DNA from: a bacterium
GTDB lineage: Bacteria; Bacillota; Clostridia; Lachnospirales; Lachnospiraceae
NCBI GenBank assembly: GCA_030524675.1
Contig: JAUNGE010000023.1
Coordinates: 1-52,416, forward strand
DNA: 52,416 nt
Direction of reading: 5' to 3'
The notes below the pieces were generated by a model. That model saw nothing but the letters and a program-made list of their open reading frames with translations. It had not been told where the DNA came from and searched no databases. Shown piece by piece: positions 9,281-17,938 of the stretch. A program made the translations under genes and the position numbers. Each line of letters starts with the position of its first letter. Position 1 is the first letter of the stretch.

Positions 9281-9319
9281 GACATGTCGCCTGACGGCTA
9301 CACCACCATGATATGAAAG
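9281..9319 (+). repeat. Degenerate copy of 42-bp hairpin repeat (family R1)
   Basis: GACATGTCGCCTGACGGCTACACCACCATGATATGAAAG-type sequence resembles the copies at 20326-20367 and 46996-47037: same order of GACATG, a GC hairpin, CACCACCATG and ATGAAAG. It lies in the gene-free stretch 9145-9494, which is otherwise AT-rich with nothing else recognised. Confidence 0.55.
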
Positions 9320-9494
9320 CTCACGGATTCGCGTCTCTCAAAATTAACGTTCTTTTTCTTTGTATTCCTTTATTTTTTCTGAATTATTTTTATATTTACA
9401 GTTTTTAATGATAATAATATATTTTTTTCTAATTTTTATTAAAATTTCCTTCAAAAAAAAGTACAATTTATTCTGGCTTTTTTTAAAAAAAGTA

Positions 9495-9523
9495 TTGACT
9501 TTTTTCTTTTCGTGAGCTATACT
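9495..9523 (+). promoter_or_regulatory. tRNA-Lys promoter
   Basis: TTGACT (9495-9500), exactly 17 bases, TATACT (9518-9523). The tRNA begins 46 bases downstream. Confidence 0.85.
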
Positions 9524-9569
9524 GTATTTCGTCACTGAGGAACACAGTTAGACAAAAAAATTTAAGATT

Positions 9570-9642
9570 GCACCTTTAGCTCAGCTGGTAGAGCAGTAGA
9601 CTCTTAATCTATTTGTCCAGGGTTCGAATCCCTGAAGGTGCA
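9570..9642 (+). tRNA. tRNA-Lys (anticodon CTT)
   Basis: A full cloverleaf can be drawn: acceptor GCACCTT/AAGGTGC, D-arm GCTC/GAGC, anticodon stem GTAGA/TCTAT with loop CTCTTAA (anticodon CTT, reads AAG), and T-arm CAGGG-TTCGAAT-CCCTG. The discriminator is A and the 3' CCA is not encoded. It is a single-gene transcription unit with its own promoter and terminator. Confidence 0.97.
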
Positions 9643-9649
9643 TCAAAGG

Positions 9650-9691
9650 TGCTGATTTTGCAAACTTAGGGTTGCGGGGTCGGCATTTTTT
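9650..9691 (+). terminator. Terminator of tRNA-Lys
   Basis: A 14-bp stem with several G-U pairs forms between TGCTGATTTTGCAA (9650-9663) and TTGCGGGGTCGGCA (9672-9685), followed directly by TTTTTT. Confidence 0.8.
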
Positions 9692-9700
9692 CTTGTATTT

Positions 9701-9958
9701 TCAAGCTTTTCTGCCGCTATCCTTCTTTTCTTCTCTTTTCTCGCTTTTTTTCTCGTCTTTCTTCTCTTCCTTTTTTTCGCTCTTTTTCTCTTCTTTTTTG
9801 GACTCTCCCTTGCTCTTTCTGTCTTTCTTTCCCACCTTATCCAAAACTTTGTTTACATCGTCCAGGGACCTCTTGATTTTCAATGCTTTTCGATTCAAAT
9901 CTGCCTTGTCACCAGTCAGCTGTATCATTTTTTTCTGCATATTGGTACGGACGCCCAT
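9701..9958 (-). CDS. Small protein with Lys/Glu-repeat tail
   Basis: 85 residues, not recognised. The first 45 residues form an amphipathic helical region (MGVRTNMQKKMIQLTGDKAD onward, then IKRSLDDVNKVLDKVG). The last 38 are almost only Lys, Glu, Ser and Asp in KKEEKK/SEKKEEKKDEKK repeats, a likely single alpha helix or disordered polyampholyte tail. AGGAG lies 7 bases before the ATG, so translation is likely. It follows trmB on the same strand after 125 bases and overlaps nothing. The repetitive tail should vary in length between strains. No function is proposed. Confidence 0.65.
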   Translation of the reverse strand: MGVRTNMQKKMIQLTGDKADLNRKALKIKRSLDDVNKVLDKVGKKDRKSKGESKKEEKKSEKKEEKKDEKKSEKREEKKDSGRKA

Positions 9959-10083
9959 ACTCTCACTCCTGCAGTTTCGCTTCCTCTTTCTACAAGATAT
10001 TCCATTTCTTTCTCATCTGTGACCTGCTGCCTGCAAAAAAATCTGAGATTCCCATTCTGGGTTCCGCACTTCTGCTCTCATGC

Positions 10084-10740
10084 TTACACTTCTGAATTCA
10101 CCTGCCCGCACAAGGCAACTAATTTGCAGATTGGTTTTCCTTCTGATGCAAATTTCATCTCGTACTCTGTCATCACATTTCCCTCTGCCATTGGGCTGTT
10201 GTGCAAATCAAATGTATAGGTTTCTATCTTCCATCCTGCTTTCGGAATGGATTCCAGAGAATAGTCAAACAGTCCTCTGTTGTCTGTCTTAAACTCGACT
10301 CTGCCATTCTCAGGAAGAATCTGCCTGTATACATCCATAAATTCTGGCGATGTCAGACGACGCTTTGCATGGCGGTCTTTCGGCCATGGGTCAGAAAAAT
10401 TCAGATAAATATGGGATACTTCCCCTTTCTCAAAAATATCTCCCATCTTCTTTGCATCCACGCACATAAACTTGATATTGGACAGTTCCAACTCTTCTCT
10501 CTTCTGCAGTGCGCGCAGCAGAACACTGGGATACCGCTCAATTCCAATATAATTATTCTCTGGATGCCGCTGTGCCAGTTCCATGATAAAACGTCCTTTT
10601 CCCATCCCCACTTCAATATAAACCGGATTTTCATTTCCAAATACTTCCTTCCAATTTCCCTTGCAAGTTTCCGGTTCCTGTACTACATAAGGACTCGCAG
10701 CGATTGTCTCCTCCGCACCGCGGACATGTCGTAATCTCAT
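10084..10740 (-). CDS. trmB: tRNA (guanine-N7-)-methyltransferase
   Basis: 218-residue SAM-dependent enzyme that methylates G46 in the variable loop of tRNAs. Family hallmarks are VYIEVGMGKGRFI (SAM-binding loop), YIGIERYPSVLLRA, the NFSDPWPKDRHAKRRLTSP catalytic and RNA-binding segment, and FKTDNRGLFDYS. The ATG at 10740 is chosen because it begins the conserved MRLRHVRGAEE and has AAAGGG about 10 bases upstream. Upstream in-frame codons lack family similarity. It is minus-strand and divergent from the ATPase operon; the Lys/Glu-tailed small protein is downstream. Confidence 0.93.
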   Translation of the reverse strand: MRLRHVRGAEETIAASPYVVQEPETCKGNWKEVFGNENPVYIEVGMGKGRFIMELAQRHPENNYIGIERYPSVLLRALQKREELELSNIKFMCVDAKKMGDIFEKGEVSHIYLNFSDPWPKDRHAKRRLTSPEFMDVYRQILPENGRVEFKTDNRGLFDYSLESIPKAGWKIETYTFDLHNSPMAEGNVMTEYEMKFASEGKPICKLVALCGQVNSEV

Positions 10741-11018
10741 CTCACACCAACCCTTTCTATACACTTTGTGCTCACGCAATCCTAAAAACTGCAGATAAAC
10801 ATACGCACATATATCTTTAACAAGCAAAATCATTATACACGAATCATTTTTCTTTTGGCAAGTCTCTGATGGAATCTTTTCCTGCGTGCTCCCAACTTAT
10901 GGAAAATTTCGGAAAATTTCACTACATTTTTTACAGAATCCACGGATATTTCTTGAATTTTTCTTCTATATAATTTTCCAAAAATGTAGTATGATAAAGG
11001 TTGCTTTAAGTATATCTG

Positions 11019-11079
11019 CGAACCTGGAAACCCGCATAAGATTTTGTCTATCTTTTCTTTATTTCCAGGTTCGTTTTTT
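11019..11079 (+). terminator. Long-loop hairpin with T tract before ATPase operon
   Basis: CGAACCTGGAAA pairs with TTTCCAGGTTCG (11019-11073), with a loop of about 31 bases, followed by TTTTTT. It lies on the plus strand 67 bases before the first ATPase gene, with no plus-strand gene in the preceding 1 kb. It therefore ends some unseen short transcript or acts as a leader attenuator. Confidence 0.5.
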
Positions 11080-11088
11080 ACCAAAATG

Positions 11089-11097
11089 TGATATACT
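11089..11097 (+). promoter_or_regulatory. Extended -10 element, possible ATPase operon promoter
   Basis: TGATATACT (TGn plus TATACT) lies 49 bases before the first operon gene; no good -35 box is seen. Other AT-rich candidates lie at about 10965-10995. The region 10741-11018 holds no gene. Confidence 0.4.
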
Positions 11098-11145
11098 ATC
11101 AGGAGCGCCAAGGCGTTCTTACTTTTTATGCAAAGGAGGTTTTCA

Positions 11146-11457
11146 ATGGACACAATCATCAAAAGACTCTCAGAGATTGAAGATGCTACTGCAAAAATTA
11201 TGGAAAATGTCAATCTTCAAAAAAAGGAATATGCCAAACAAATCGAGGCAAAAACCGCTCAGTTTGACAATGAACTGCAAGAAAAAACAAACATCCAGCT
11301 GACCGAGCTTCGGGACAAGCTGACTACAGAGATGGACCAAAAACTTGCCGCACAGAAACAGGAGGCACAAAAAGCATTGGAGACGATGGAAGATAACTAT
11401 AAAAAGTATCACACGCTCTATGTAAAACAGCTGATGTCCTCCCTGATACAGGTATAA
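11146..11457 (+). CDS. V/A-type ATPase peripheral stalk subunit (G/H-like)
   Basis: 103 residues, nearly all heptad-patterned coiled coil rich in Lys, Glu and Gln (KRLSEIEDATAKIMENVN onward). This is expected for the small stalk subunit that pairs with subunit E to connect A/B to subunit I. AAGGAGG lies 7 bases before the ATG at 11146. It is the first gene of the nine-gene ATPase operon, which supports the assignment; coiled coils alone would not. The stop is 125 bases before subunit C. Confidence 0.75.
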   Translation: MDTIIKRLSEIEDATAKIMENVNLQKKEYAKQIEAKTAQFDNELQEKTNIQLTELRDKLTTEMDQKLAAQKQEAQKALETMEDNYKKYHTLYVKQLMSSLIQV

Positions 11458-11582
11458 TTGATACAGATATAACTGATACAAATACAGTTGACACAGCACA
11501 GGTATCAGAGTATCAGATTGAGACGGCTGCCAAATGGCAGATATGTCTCATGGTTCGGCAAAGTGAAAGGAATGATAAGATT

Positions 11583-12644
11583 ATGAAAGGTCTGCTCACT
11601 TACAGCGGAATTGCCACAAAAGTGCGGGCAATGTCGGGAAAATTTCTGTCTGACAGAGATTTCTATGAAATGGCTTCTCTGGAGACTGTACCGCAGGCTG
11701 TGGAGTTTCTGAAAAAACAGCCTTCTTATGGTGAGATCTTTTTGGGTATGGATGAGGCAGATATGCACCGCCGCCAGCTGGAGGCACATCTTTTCTCCGC
11801 CCACTACAATGATTTCGCCAAATTATACCGTTTTTCCAACCAAACGCTGCGCAGGTTTCTGGATCTCTACTTTATGCGTTATGAAACCAAACTTTTAAAA
11901 AGATGTCTGCACAATCTGACAAGCCAGACCCAATCAGGCCCAGACCTGTTGGACTTGTCCGGATTCTTTCCTTTTTTTACCAGACATTCCCACATAGACT
12001 GGACAAAAATTATGTCTGCCTCTTCTGTGGAGGAAATCCTTACAGGACTTGAAGGTTCCGTATACTGTGAACCGCTTCGCACACTGTCCTCAAATGGTGC
12101 ACACGATTTGTCTGAATATGAAATCCAACTGGATTTGGTCTATATGAAAATCATATGGAAAGAAAAGGACAAACTGCTAAATAAAAAAGACAGAGAAATC
12201 CTCACGGAAAGCTATGGCTGCCAGATTGATATGCAAAATCTCATATGGATTTACCGTTTCAAAAAGTATTATCACCTGGAACCTTATCAGATTGTTCCGC
12301 TGCTTATTCCTTCCTCGTATCGCCTGAAACGGGAAGAAATTTCAGCACTGGTTCATACAGAAAACCAGGATACCTTTTTTGCTCTTTTGGACAAAACTTA
12401 CTATGCATCCTGGGCAAAACAACTCCATCTGGAAAGCCACTCAAACCTTGAGTCTCTTTCTGAGGCTATACTGGATCAGGTTCACACCCTGAACAGCCGG
12501 CGCAATCCCTACTCCATCGCTGCATTGAACTCCTATCTTTACAAAAAAGAGCAGGAAATCCAGCGCATCATCACCGTGACAGAGGGCATACGCTATGGAA
12601 TCGGCACTCAGGAAATTCTTCAACTTATCCATATCATGATGTAA
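11583..12644 (+). CDS. atpC: V/A-type ATPase subunit C
   Basis: 353 residues, usual for the V-ATPase subunit C/AC39 family (bacterial C, eukaryotic d). This funnel-like subunit joins the central stalk to the membrane c-ring. Family-like segments are KVRAMSGKFLSDRDFYEMA near the N-terminus and the alpha-helical body with repeated pseudo-domains. The ATG at 11583 follows AAGGA at normal distance; an in-frame ATG at 11550 has no such site. It lies between the stalk gene and subunit I, the usual order. Confidence 0.88.
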   Translation: MKGLLTYSGIATKVRAMSGKFLSDRDFYEMASLETVPQAVEFLKKQPSYGEIFLGMDEADMHRRQLEAHLFSAHYNDFAKLYRFSNQTLRRFLDLYFMRYETKLLKRCLHNLTSQTQSGPDLLDLSGFFPFFTRHSHIDWTKIMSASSVEEILTGLEGSVYCEPLRTLSSNGAHDLSEYEIQLDLVYMKIIWKEKDKLLNKKDREILTESYGCQIDMQNLIWIYRFKKYYHLEPYQIVPLLIPSSYRLKREEISALVHTENQDTFFALLDKTYYASWAKQLHLESHSNLESLSEAILDQVHTLNSRRNPYSIAALNSYLYKKEQEIQRIITVTEGIRYGIGTQEILQLIHIMM

Positions 12645-12657
12645 GGGGGTATTTATT

Positions 12658-14586
12658 GTGATTGAAAAAATGAAATTTCTCAGCATCACCGGCCCGAAAT
12701 CAGATATTGACCGCGTTGTCTCCCAATATTTCTCCCGCTATGAGATTCACTTGGAAAACGCTCTATCTGAATTGAAAACAGCAAAGGGGCTGCGTCCTTT
12801 CGTGGAAGCCAATCCATACAAAGACGCTCTCCAACTCTCGGAGGAACTCGCCGGACACCTTTCAGGTGCCAAGAACACATCCGCACCTTCCGGCATGTCT
12901 GCCGCGGATGCAGCAGAATTCATCCGTAATCTCACTGCGACCATGCAGGAACAGAATCAGAAAAAAGAAGAACTTCAGGCTTCCCTGGAACTTTTGCTGG
13001 CATCGGAAAACCAGCTGATTCCTTATTTGGAACTGGATTATAACATTCATTCCATTATGGAATTCAAGTACATCAAATTCCGTTTTGGACGCTTTGAGAA
13101 AGAATATTTTGAAAAGTTCGAGAAATATATCTATGACTCACTTGATACATTTCTCTACAAATGCCATCAGGACAAACAGTATGTGTGGATTCTCTACTTT
13201 GCTCCAGCAAGTATTGTCCAGAAAATTGACGCCATCTACACATCCATGCATTTTGAGAGATTTTATCTTCCAGATGAATATGATGGCACCCCGAAGGAAG
13301 CCATTCACAACCTGGATGAACAGATTGCCTCTATCAAAGCTTCCATCGCAAAAATCGAGACAAAACTGGCCGACTCCCTGAAAAAAGAGGAGCAGCGTAT
13401 CTTGGAGGCGAATGTGGTACTGAAAGATTACACAGAAAATTTCAATATCCGCAAACTGGCTGCTCTCACGCGGTCTGAAAACAACACCTTCTATATTTTG
13501 TGCGGCTGGATGACAGCGCGCGATGCAGATGCATTTCAGAAGGAAGTGGAGAAGGACGAAAAAGCCTACTGTATCATTGAAAATGACCACAGCAACCTTC
13601 TCAGCACACCGCCTACCAAACTGAAAAACCCAAAGCTATTTCGCCCGTTCGAGATGTTTATCCGCATGTATGGACTTCCGGCTTATAATGAACTGGACCC
13701 CACAATATTAATCGGCATCACGTACTCCTTCCTCTTCGGATTCATGTTCGGAGATGTCGGACAGGGATTGTGCCTGCTGTTTGGCGGCTTTGCACTGTAC
13801 AAGCTGAAAAAGATGAACTTGGCTGCCATCATCTCCTGCTGTGGCTTTTTCTCCACAATTTTCGGATTCATGTTTGGCAGCATCTTCGGATTTGAAAATA
13901 TTTTGGAACCACGTTGGCTCAGACCTGCCAGCGCGATGACGAATCTTCCGTTTATCGGAAAACTGAACACAGTGTTCGTGGTTGCGATTGCAATCGGTAT
14001 GGGAATTATTCTCCTTACCATGGTATTAAATATTATCAACAATGTAAAAACGCACAATATAGAGGGCACTTGGTTCGATACCAACGGCGCTGCTGGGCTT
14101 GTGTTCTATGCCAGCATGGCGGCTGTCATCGTGCTCTATATGACAGGACACGCTCTGCCTGCGACTGCTTTGCTTGTCATTATGTTTGGTATTCCTCTGC
14201 TTCTGATTTTCCTGAAAGAACCGCTGACTGCTGTTCTCGAAAAGAAATCGGCGAAACCGGAAAGCGGAGCTGTGATGTTCTTTGTGCAGGGCTTTTTTGA
14301 GCTGTTTGAAGTTCTTCTGAGCTATTTCTCAAACACACTTTCCTTTGTCCGTGTGGGCGCATTCGCAGTCAGCCATGCAGCCATGATGGAGGTCGTGCTG
14401 ATGCTCGCCGGTGTCGAGGCAGGTACGCCGAACTGGCTCGTGGTTGTACTCGGAAATATATTTGTGTGTGGTATGGAGGGTCTGATTGTTGGAATTCAGG
14501 TTCTGCGTCTGGAATACTATGAGTTGTTCAGCCGCTTTTACAAGGGCACAGGGCGTGAGTTTGAACCATTTCACCATTCCCTTTAA
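12658..14586 (+). CDS. atpI: V/A-type ATPase subunit I
   Basis: 642-residue membrane subunit (a/I family) that carries the stator half-channels for ion movement. The N-terminal half is cytoplasmic and coiled-coil (residues about 1-330), and the C-terminal half has seven to eight membrane segments starting near IGITYSFLFGFMFGDVGQG, the family hallmark. The essential Arg of the channel lies in the late helices (SNTLSFVRVGAFAVSHA). Start is GTG at 12658 with AGGGGGT 8 bases upstream, 13 bases after the subunit C stop. Length and topology are normal. Confidence 0.93.
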   Translation: MIEKMKFLSITGPKSDIDRVVSQYFSRYEIHLENALSELKTAKGLRPFVEANPYKDALQLSEELAGHLSGAKNTSAPSGMSAADAAEFIRNLTATMQEQNQKKEELQASLELLLASENQLIPYLELDYNIHSIMEFKYIKFRFGRFEKEYFEKFEKYIYDSLDTFLYKCHQDKQYVWILYFAPASIVQKIDAIYTSMHFERFYLPDEYDGTPKEAIHNLDEQIASIKASIAKIETKLADSLKKEEQRILEANVVLKDYTENFNIRKLAALTRSENNTFYILCGWMTARDADAFQKEVEKDEKAYCIIENDHSNLLSTPPTKLKNPKLFRPFEMFIRMYGLPAYNELDPTILIGITYSFLFGFMFGDVGQGLCLLFGGFALYKLKKMNLAAIISCCGFFSTIFGFMFGSIFGFENILEPRWLRPASAMTNLPFIGKLNTVFVVAIAIGMGIILLTMVLNIINNVKTHNIEGTWFDTNGAAGLVFYASMAAVIVLYMTGHALPATALLVIMFGIPLLLIFLKEPLTAVLEKKSAKPESGAVMFFVQGFFELFEVLLSYFSNTLSFVRVGAFAVSHAAMMEVVLMLAGVEAGTPNWLVVVLGNIFVCGMEGLIVGIQVLRLEYYELFSRFYKGTGREFEPFHHSL

Positions 14587-14590
14587 TATG

Positions 14591-14650
14591 ATGATACCAA
14601 GGTCAAATAGACACAAAATTCAATGCAAGCTTGCTTGCAGGAGGATATAT
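14591..14650 (+). repeat. Half copy of palindromic element R2 inside ATPase operon
   Basis: ATGATACCAAGG...ATGCAAGCTTGCTTGCAGGAGGAT matches the left arm and centre of the element at 20054-20127; the right arm is lost. It sits in the 112-base gap between subunits I and K. The gap also holds the AGGAGG site of subunit K. Confidence 0.7.
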
Positions 14651-14698
14651 CTAATACTTTATTAATACTCACTTTCACTCACAGGAGGTAATTTTATC

Positions 14699-15130
14699 AT
14701 GACACTCACAGTTAAAATCTTATTATCTGTTGCTCTCTTTTTAAGCATTGTCGTTCCGTTTGGCGCTTTTGCCATCGGTGAAAAATCCAGAGGACGTTAC
14801 AAAGTCGCACTCGGCGTCAATACCTTCCTCTTCTTCGGTATTCTTCTGACTGCTTCTGCTTTCATGTTCACAGGCGATGCAATGGCTGCTCAGGAAGGCG
14901 CAGCGGCTGCCGCTTCTTCTGCAGGTATGGGATACATTGCAGCGGCGCTCGCTACTGGACTTTCCTGTCTGGGCGGTGGTATCGCAGTTTCCGCAGCTGC
15001 CAGCGCAGCTCTTGGCGCCATCAGCGAGGACTCTTCCATTCTTGGTAAGTCCTTAATCTTCGTCGGCCTTGCCGAAGGTGTCTGCCTGTATGGACTGATT
15101 ATTTCCTTCATGATCTTAGGTAAACTGTAA
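14699..15130 (+). CDS. atpK: V/A-type ATPase subunit K (c-ring proteolipid)
   Basis: 143 residues. Two N-terminal hydrophobic segments (about 5-25, 36-58) are followed by an Ala-rich linker and one c-type helical hairpin: GYIAAALATGLSCLGGGIAV then SLIFVGLAEGVCLYGLIISF. The Glu in GLAEG is the ion-carrying carboxylate. In the first hairpin helix the Gln that ligands Na+ in Na+-type rings is replaced by Val (GGGIAVS against GTGVAQA in Thermus). This favours protons as the coupling ion, an inference from one position. ACAGGAGG precedes the ATG. The stop is 3 bases before subunit F. Confidence 0.92.
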   Translation: MTLTVKILLSVALFLSIVVPFGAFAIGEKSRGRYKVALGVNTFLFFGILLTASAFMFTGDAMAAQEGAAAAASSAGMGYIAAALATGLSCLGGGIAVSAAASAALGAISEDSSILGKSLIFVGLAEGVCLYGLIISFMILGKL

Positions 15131-15133
15131 TCC

Positions 15134-15442
15134 ATGAAAATGTATTTAATCAGTGACAATATCGACACCTACACAGGAATGCGCCTGGCAGGTGTCGAGG
15201 GAGCTGTCGTCCACGAGCGGCAGCAGCTCAAAGAAGAGCTGGATAAAGTCCTGGCTGATAAATCCATTGGCATTGTCCTTCTGACTGAAAAATTCGGCAG
15301 AGAATTTCCGGATATCATCGACCATGTAAAGCTGGAATGTAAGCTTCCCCTGATTGTGGAAATTCCAGACCGCCATGGAACCGGCCGCAAGGCAGACTTT
15401 ATCACATCCTATGTAAATGAAGCGATTGGGCTAAAACTTTAA
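15134..15442 (+). CDS. atpF: V/A-type ATPase subunit F
   Basis: 102 residues, normal length for the small central-stalk subunit that regulates rotation. A Rossmann-like N-terminal fold is visible: MKMYLISDNIDTYTGMRLAGVEG, then a long helix, GIVLLTEKF and PLIVEIPDRHG. The start follows the subunit K stop by three bases, indicating tight co-translation; a second in-frame ATG lies two codons later. About 100 bases without a gene separate it from subunit E. Confidence 0.9.
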   Translation: MKMYLISDNIDTYTGMRLAGVEGAVVHERQQLKEELDKVLADKSIGIVLLTEKFGREFPDIIDHVKLECKLPLIVEIPDRHGTGRKADFITSYVNEAIGLKL

Positions 15443-15540
15443 CAGACCTGTAACAACCAACATAACCAATCACTATACAGACAGAAACATACGTGAATGT
15501 GCAAAGATTGGTAAATAAAGATGGAAGGTGACGTGACGCA

Positions 15541-16164
15541 ATGACAACAGACGAAAAACTGCAGCACTTTCTGGAATTTTCCATGAAAGATGCCAGAATC
15601 CGCAGTGAAAAGATGTTATCTGACTACTGCAGCGCTCTGGATGCGACGTATGAGGAACACAAAAAAGAGTCCCTGAAACGCGCGGAAATGCAGATTCAGA
15701 TAGAAAAAAACCGGATTGTCCGGAATTTTAACAAAGAATATTCCATCGAACAGCTCAAAATAAAGAGAGAGCTGAAAAATAAAGAGACGGAATTTACAGA
15801 AATGCTCTTTACGGAGTTAAAAGATACTCTGGCACGCTTTATGGAGACTCCGGAGTATGACGCTCTGCTGGTAAAACAGATTCTTGCCGCCAAAGAAGTG
15901 GCCGAGACAGATGATATCCGCATCTACATGGACCCTGTGGATGCTGCAAAAATCCCCCATATTTCCATGCTGACAAAAACAAATATCATTCCCAGTCAGT
16001 ATTCTTTTCTGGGCGGCACCCGCGCTATCGTAATAGAAAAGCACATCCTGATCGACAATTCTTTTGAGACAAAACTGGCAGAGGCAAAGGACAATTTCCA
16101 TTTTGAAGATTTCCTTTTTGGAGATTTTGACAATGTTGAGGAAGGAGGAATCACCCATGGCTAA
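15541..16164 (+). CDS. atpE: V/A-type ATPase subunit E
   Basis: 207-residue peripheral stalk subunit. The N-terminal two-thirds is a charged coiled coil (MLSDYCSALDATYEEHKKES onward) that would wrap around the G/H-like stalk protein. The C-terminal globular part ends in IEKHILIDNSFETKLAEAKD, matching the family end. GGAAGGTG precedes the ATG at 15541. Its 3' end overlaps the start of subunit A by 8 bases, so translation of the stator and catalytic subunits is coupled. Confidence 0.9.
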   Translation: MTTDEKLQHFLEFSMKDARIRSEKMLSDYCSALDATYEEHKKESLKRAEMQIQIEKNRIVRNFNKEYSIEQLKIKRELKNKETEFTEMLFTELKDTLARFMETPEYDALLVKQILAAKEVAETDDIRIYMDPVDAAKIPHISMLTKTNIIPSQYSFLGGTRAIVIEKHILIDNSFETKLAEAKDNFHFEDFLFGDFDNVEEGGITHG

Positions 16165-17923
16165 TACAGGTGTTATCTACGGCATCAATGGTCCGGTGAT
16201 TTATCTGAAAGGGGATTTCGGCTTCCAGATGAATGAGATGGTCTATGTCGGCAAAGAAAATCTGGTTGGCGAAGTCATCGGACTGAGCAATGAAAAGACT
16301 ACAATCCAGGTTTACGAGGAAACTTCCGGCCTGAAGCCAGGCGAGATTGTGACGGGTACTGGAAACCCTGTTTCTGTCACTCTCGCACCTGGAATCCTGA
16401 ATAATATTTTTGACGGTATTGAGCGCCCGTTGAGCGAGATTGCAAAGAGTGGCGGCGCGTACATCAACCGCGGTGTCAATGTGGACTCCCTGGACACACA
16501 GAAACTCTGGGAGACACATTTTACTGTAAAAAAAGGCGATTACCTGTATCCAGGAACCATCTTTGCAACCGTTCCAGAGACACAGGCCATCACCCACAAA
16601 GTCATGGTGCCGCCAGATGTGGAAGGCTATGTGTTAAGTGTTGCAGACGATGGTTCATACCGGATTACTGACCCGATTCTGACGCTTCAGTTAAAGGACG
16701 GCTCGGAAAAACAGCTGACCATGTGTCAGAAATGGCCGATTCGTGTGGCACGCCCGACTTCCAGACGGTTTCCGGCTATGCAGCCGCTCATCACCGGACA
16801 GAGAATTCTGGACACCTTGTTCCCGATTGCAAAGGGCGGAACCGCAGCGATTCCAGGTGGTTTCGGTACAGGAAAAACCATGACACAGCATCAGATTGCG
16901 AAGTGGTCGGATGCCGATATTATCATTTACATCGGCTGCGGCGAGCGCGGCAATGAGATGACACAGGTTCTCGAGGAATTCAGCGAACTGATTGACCCAA
17001 AGAGCGGAAAGCCTCTGATGGACCGCACCACTCTAATTGCCAACACCTCCAATATGCCCGTGGCAGCGCGTGAGGCGAGTCTTTACTCCGGACTGACTCT
17101 GGCGGAATATTACCGCGACATGGGATATCATGTGGCAATCATGGCTGATTCCACTTCCCGATGGGCAGAGGCGCTTCGTGAGCTTTCCGGACGTCTGGAA
17201 GAAATGCCTGCGGAAGAAGGTTTCCCCGCTTATCTGGCGTCCCGCCTTTCTGCATTCTATGAGAGAGCCGGCATGATGCAGAATCTGAACGGCACAGAAG
17301 GGTCTGTCACCATCATCGGCGCTGTATCCCCGCAGGGCGGCGACTTCTCCGAACCTGTCACGCAGAACACAAAGCGATTTGTCCGCTGCTTCTGGGGTCT
17401 GGACAAATCCCTCGCCTATGCAAGACACTTTCCGGCCATCTCCTGGCTGACCAGCTACTCGGAATATCTGAGTGACCTGGCGCCATGGTATGTGGAACAT
17501 GGAAATAAGAAATTTGTGGATTACCGCAACCGTATCGTCCAAATTTTAACGCAGGAAAGCAGCCTGATGGAGATTGTAAAATTAATTGGAAGCGACGTGC
17601 TGCCAGACGACCAGAAGCTGACTCTTGAAATCGCGCGTGTCATCCGCCTCGGTTTTCTGCAGCAGAATGCATTCCATCCAGACGACACTTCGGTACCGCT
17701 GGACAAACAGTTCCGCATGATGGACACCATTTTATATTTATACAAAAAATGCCGTGCGCTGATTTCCATGGGAATGCCAGTTTCCATCTTAAAAGAGGGC
17801 GGCATGTTTGAGCATATCATCGCTATGAAATATGATATTCCAAACAACAAACCGGAACTTTTTGACACTTACAAACAGGAAATTGACCGTTTCTATGAAG
17901 ACATTATAGAACGCAATGCATAA
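16157..17923 (+). CDS. atpA: V/A-type ATPase catalytic subunit A
   Basis: 588 residues. It catalyses ATP hydrolysis or synthesis in the A3B3 head. It shows the N-terminal beta barrel, the long non-homologous insert of the A subunit (about 110-195), and the Walker A loop GGFGTGKT near residue 233-240. It also has GCGERGNEM, the catalytic-site segment [14 protein letters not shown] and [10 protein letters not shown]. The ATG at 16157 is preceded by GGAAGGAGG; readings further upstream lie inside subunit E. Length and motifs are fully normal. Subunit B follows after 15 bases. Confidence 0.97.
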   Translation: MANTGVIYGINGPVIYLKGDFGFQMNEMVYVGKENLVGEVIGLSNEKTTIQVYEETSGLKPGEIVTGTGNPVSVTLAPGILNNIFDGIERPLSEIAKSGGAYINRGVNVDSLDTQKLWETHFTVKKGDYLYPGTIFATVPETQAITHKVMVPPDVEGYVLSVADDGSYRITDPILTLQLKDGSEKQLTMCQKWPIRVARPTSRRFPAMQPLITGQRILDTLFPIAKGGTAAIPGGFGTGKTMTQHQIAKWSDADIIIYIGCGERGNEMTQVLEEFSELIDPKSGKPLMDRTTLIANTSNMPVAAREASLYSGLTLAEYYRDMGYHVAIMADSTSRWAEALRELSGRLEEMPAEEGFPAYLASRLSAFYERAGMMQNLNGTEGSVTIIGAVSPQGGDFSEPVTQNTKRFVRCFWGLDKSLAYARHFPAISWLTSYSEYLSDLAPWYVEHGNKKFVDYRNRIVQILTQESSLMEIVKLIGSDVLPDDQKLTLEIARVIRLGFLQQNAFHPDDTSVPLDKQFRMMDTILYLYKKCRALISMGMPVSILKEGGMFEHIIAMKYDIPNNKPELFDTYKQEIDRFYEDIIERNA

Positions 17924-17938
17924 AAAGGAGGCAGCTAA

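Noticed and set aside
9344-9535. 63-codon minus-strand reading frame rich in Lys and Ile
   Set aside because: It is AT-driven low complexity, overlaps the tRNA-Lys promoter and has no ribosome binding site.
10833-11213. 126-codon minus-strand reading frame between trmB and the ATPase operon
   Set aside because: It overlaps the coiled-coil stalk gene and its strong ribosome binding site; no protein-like pattern of its own.
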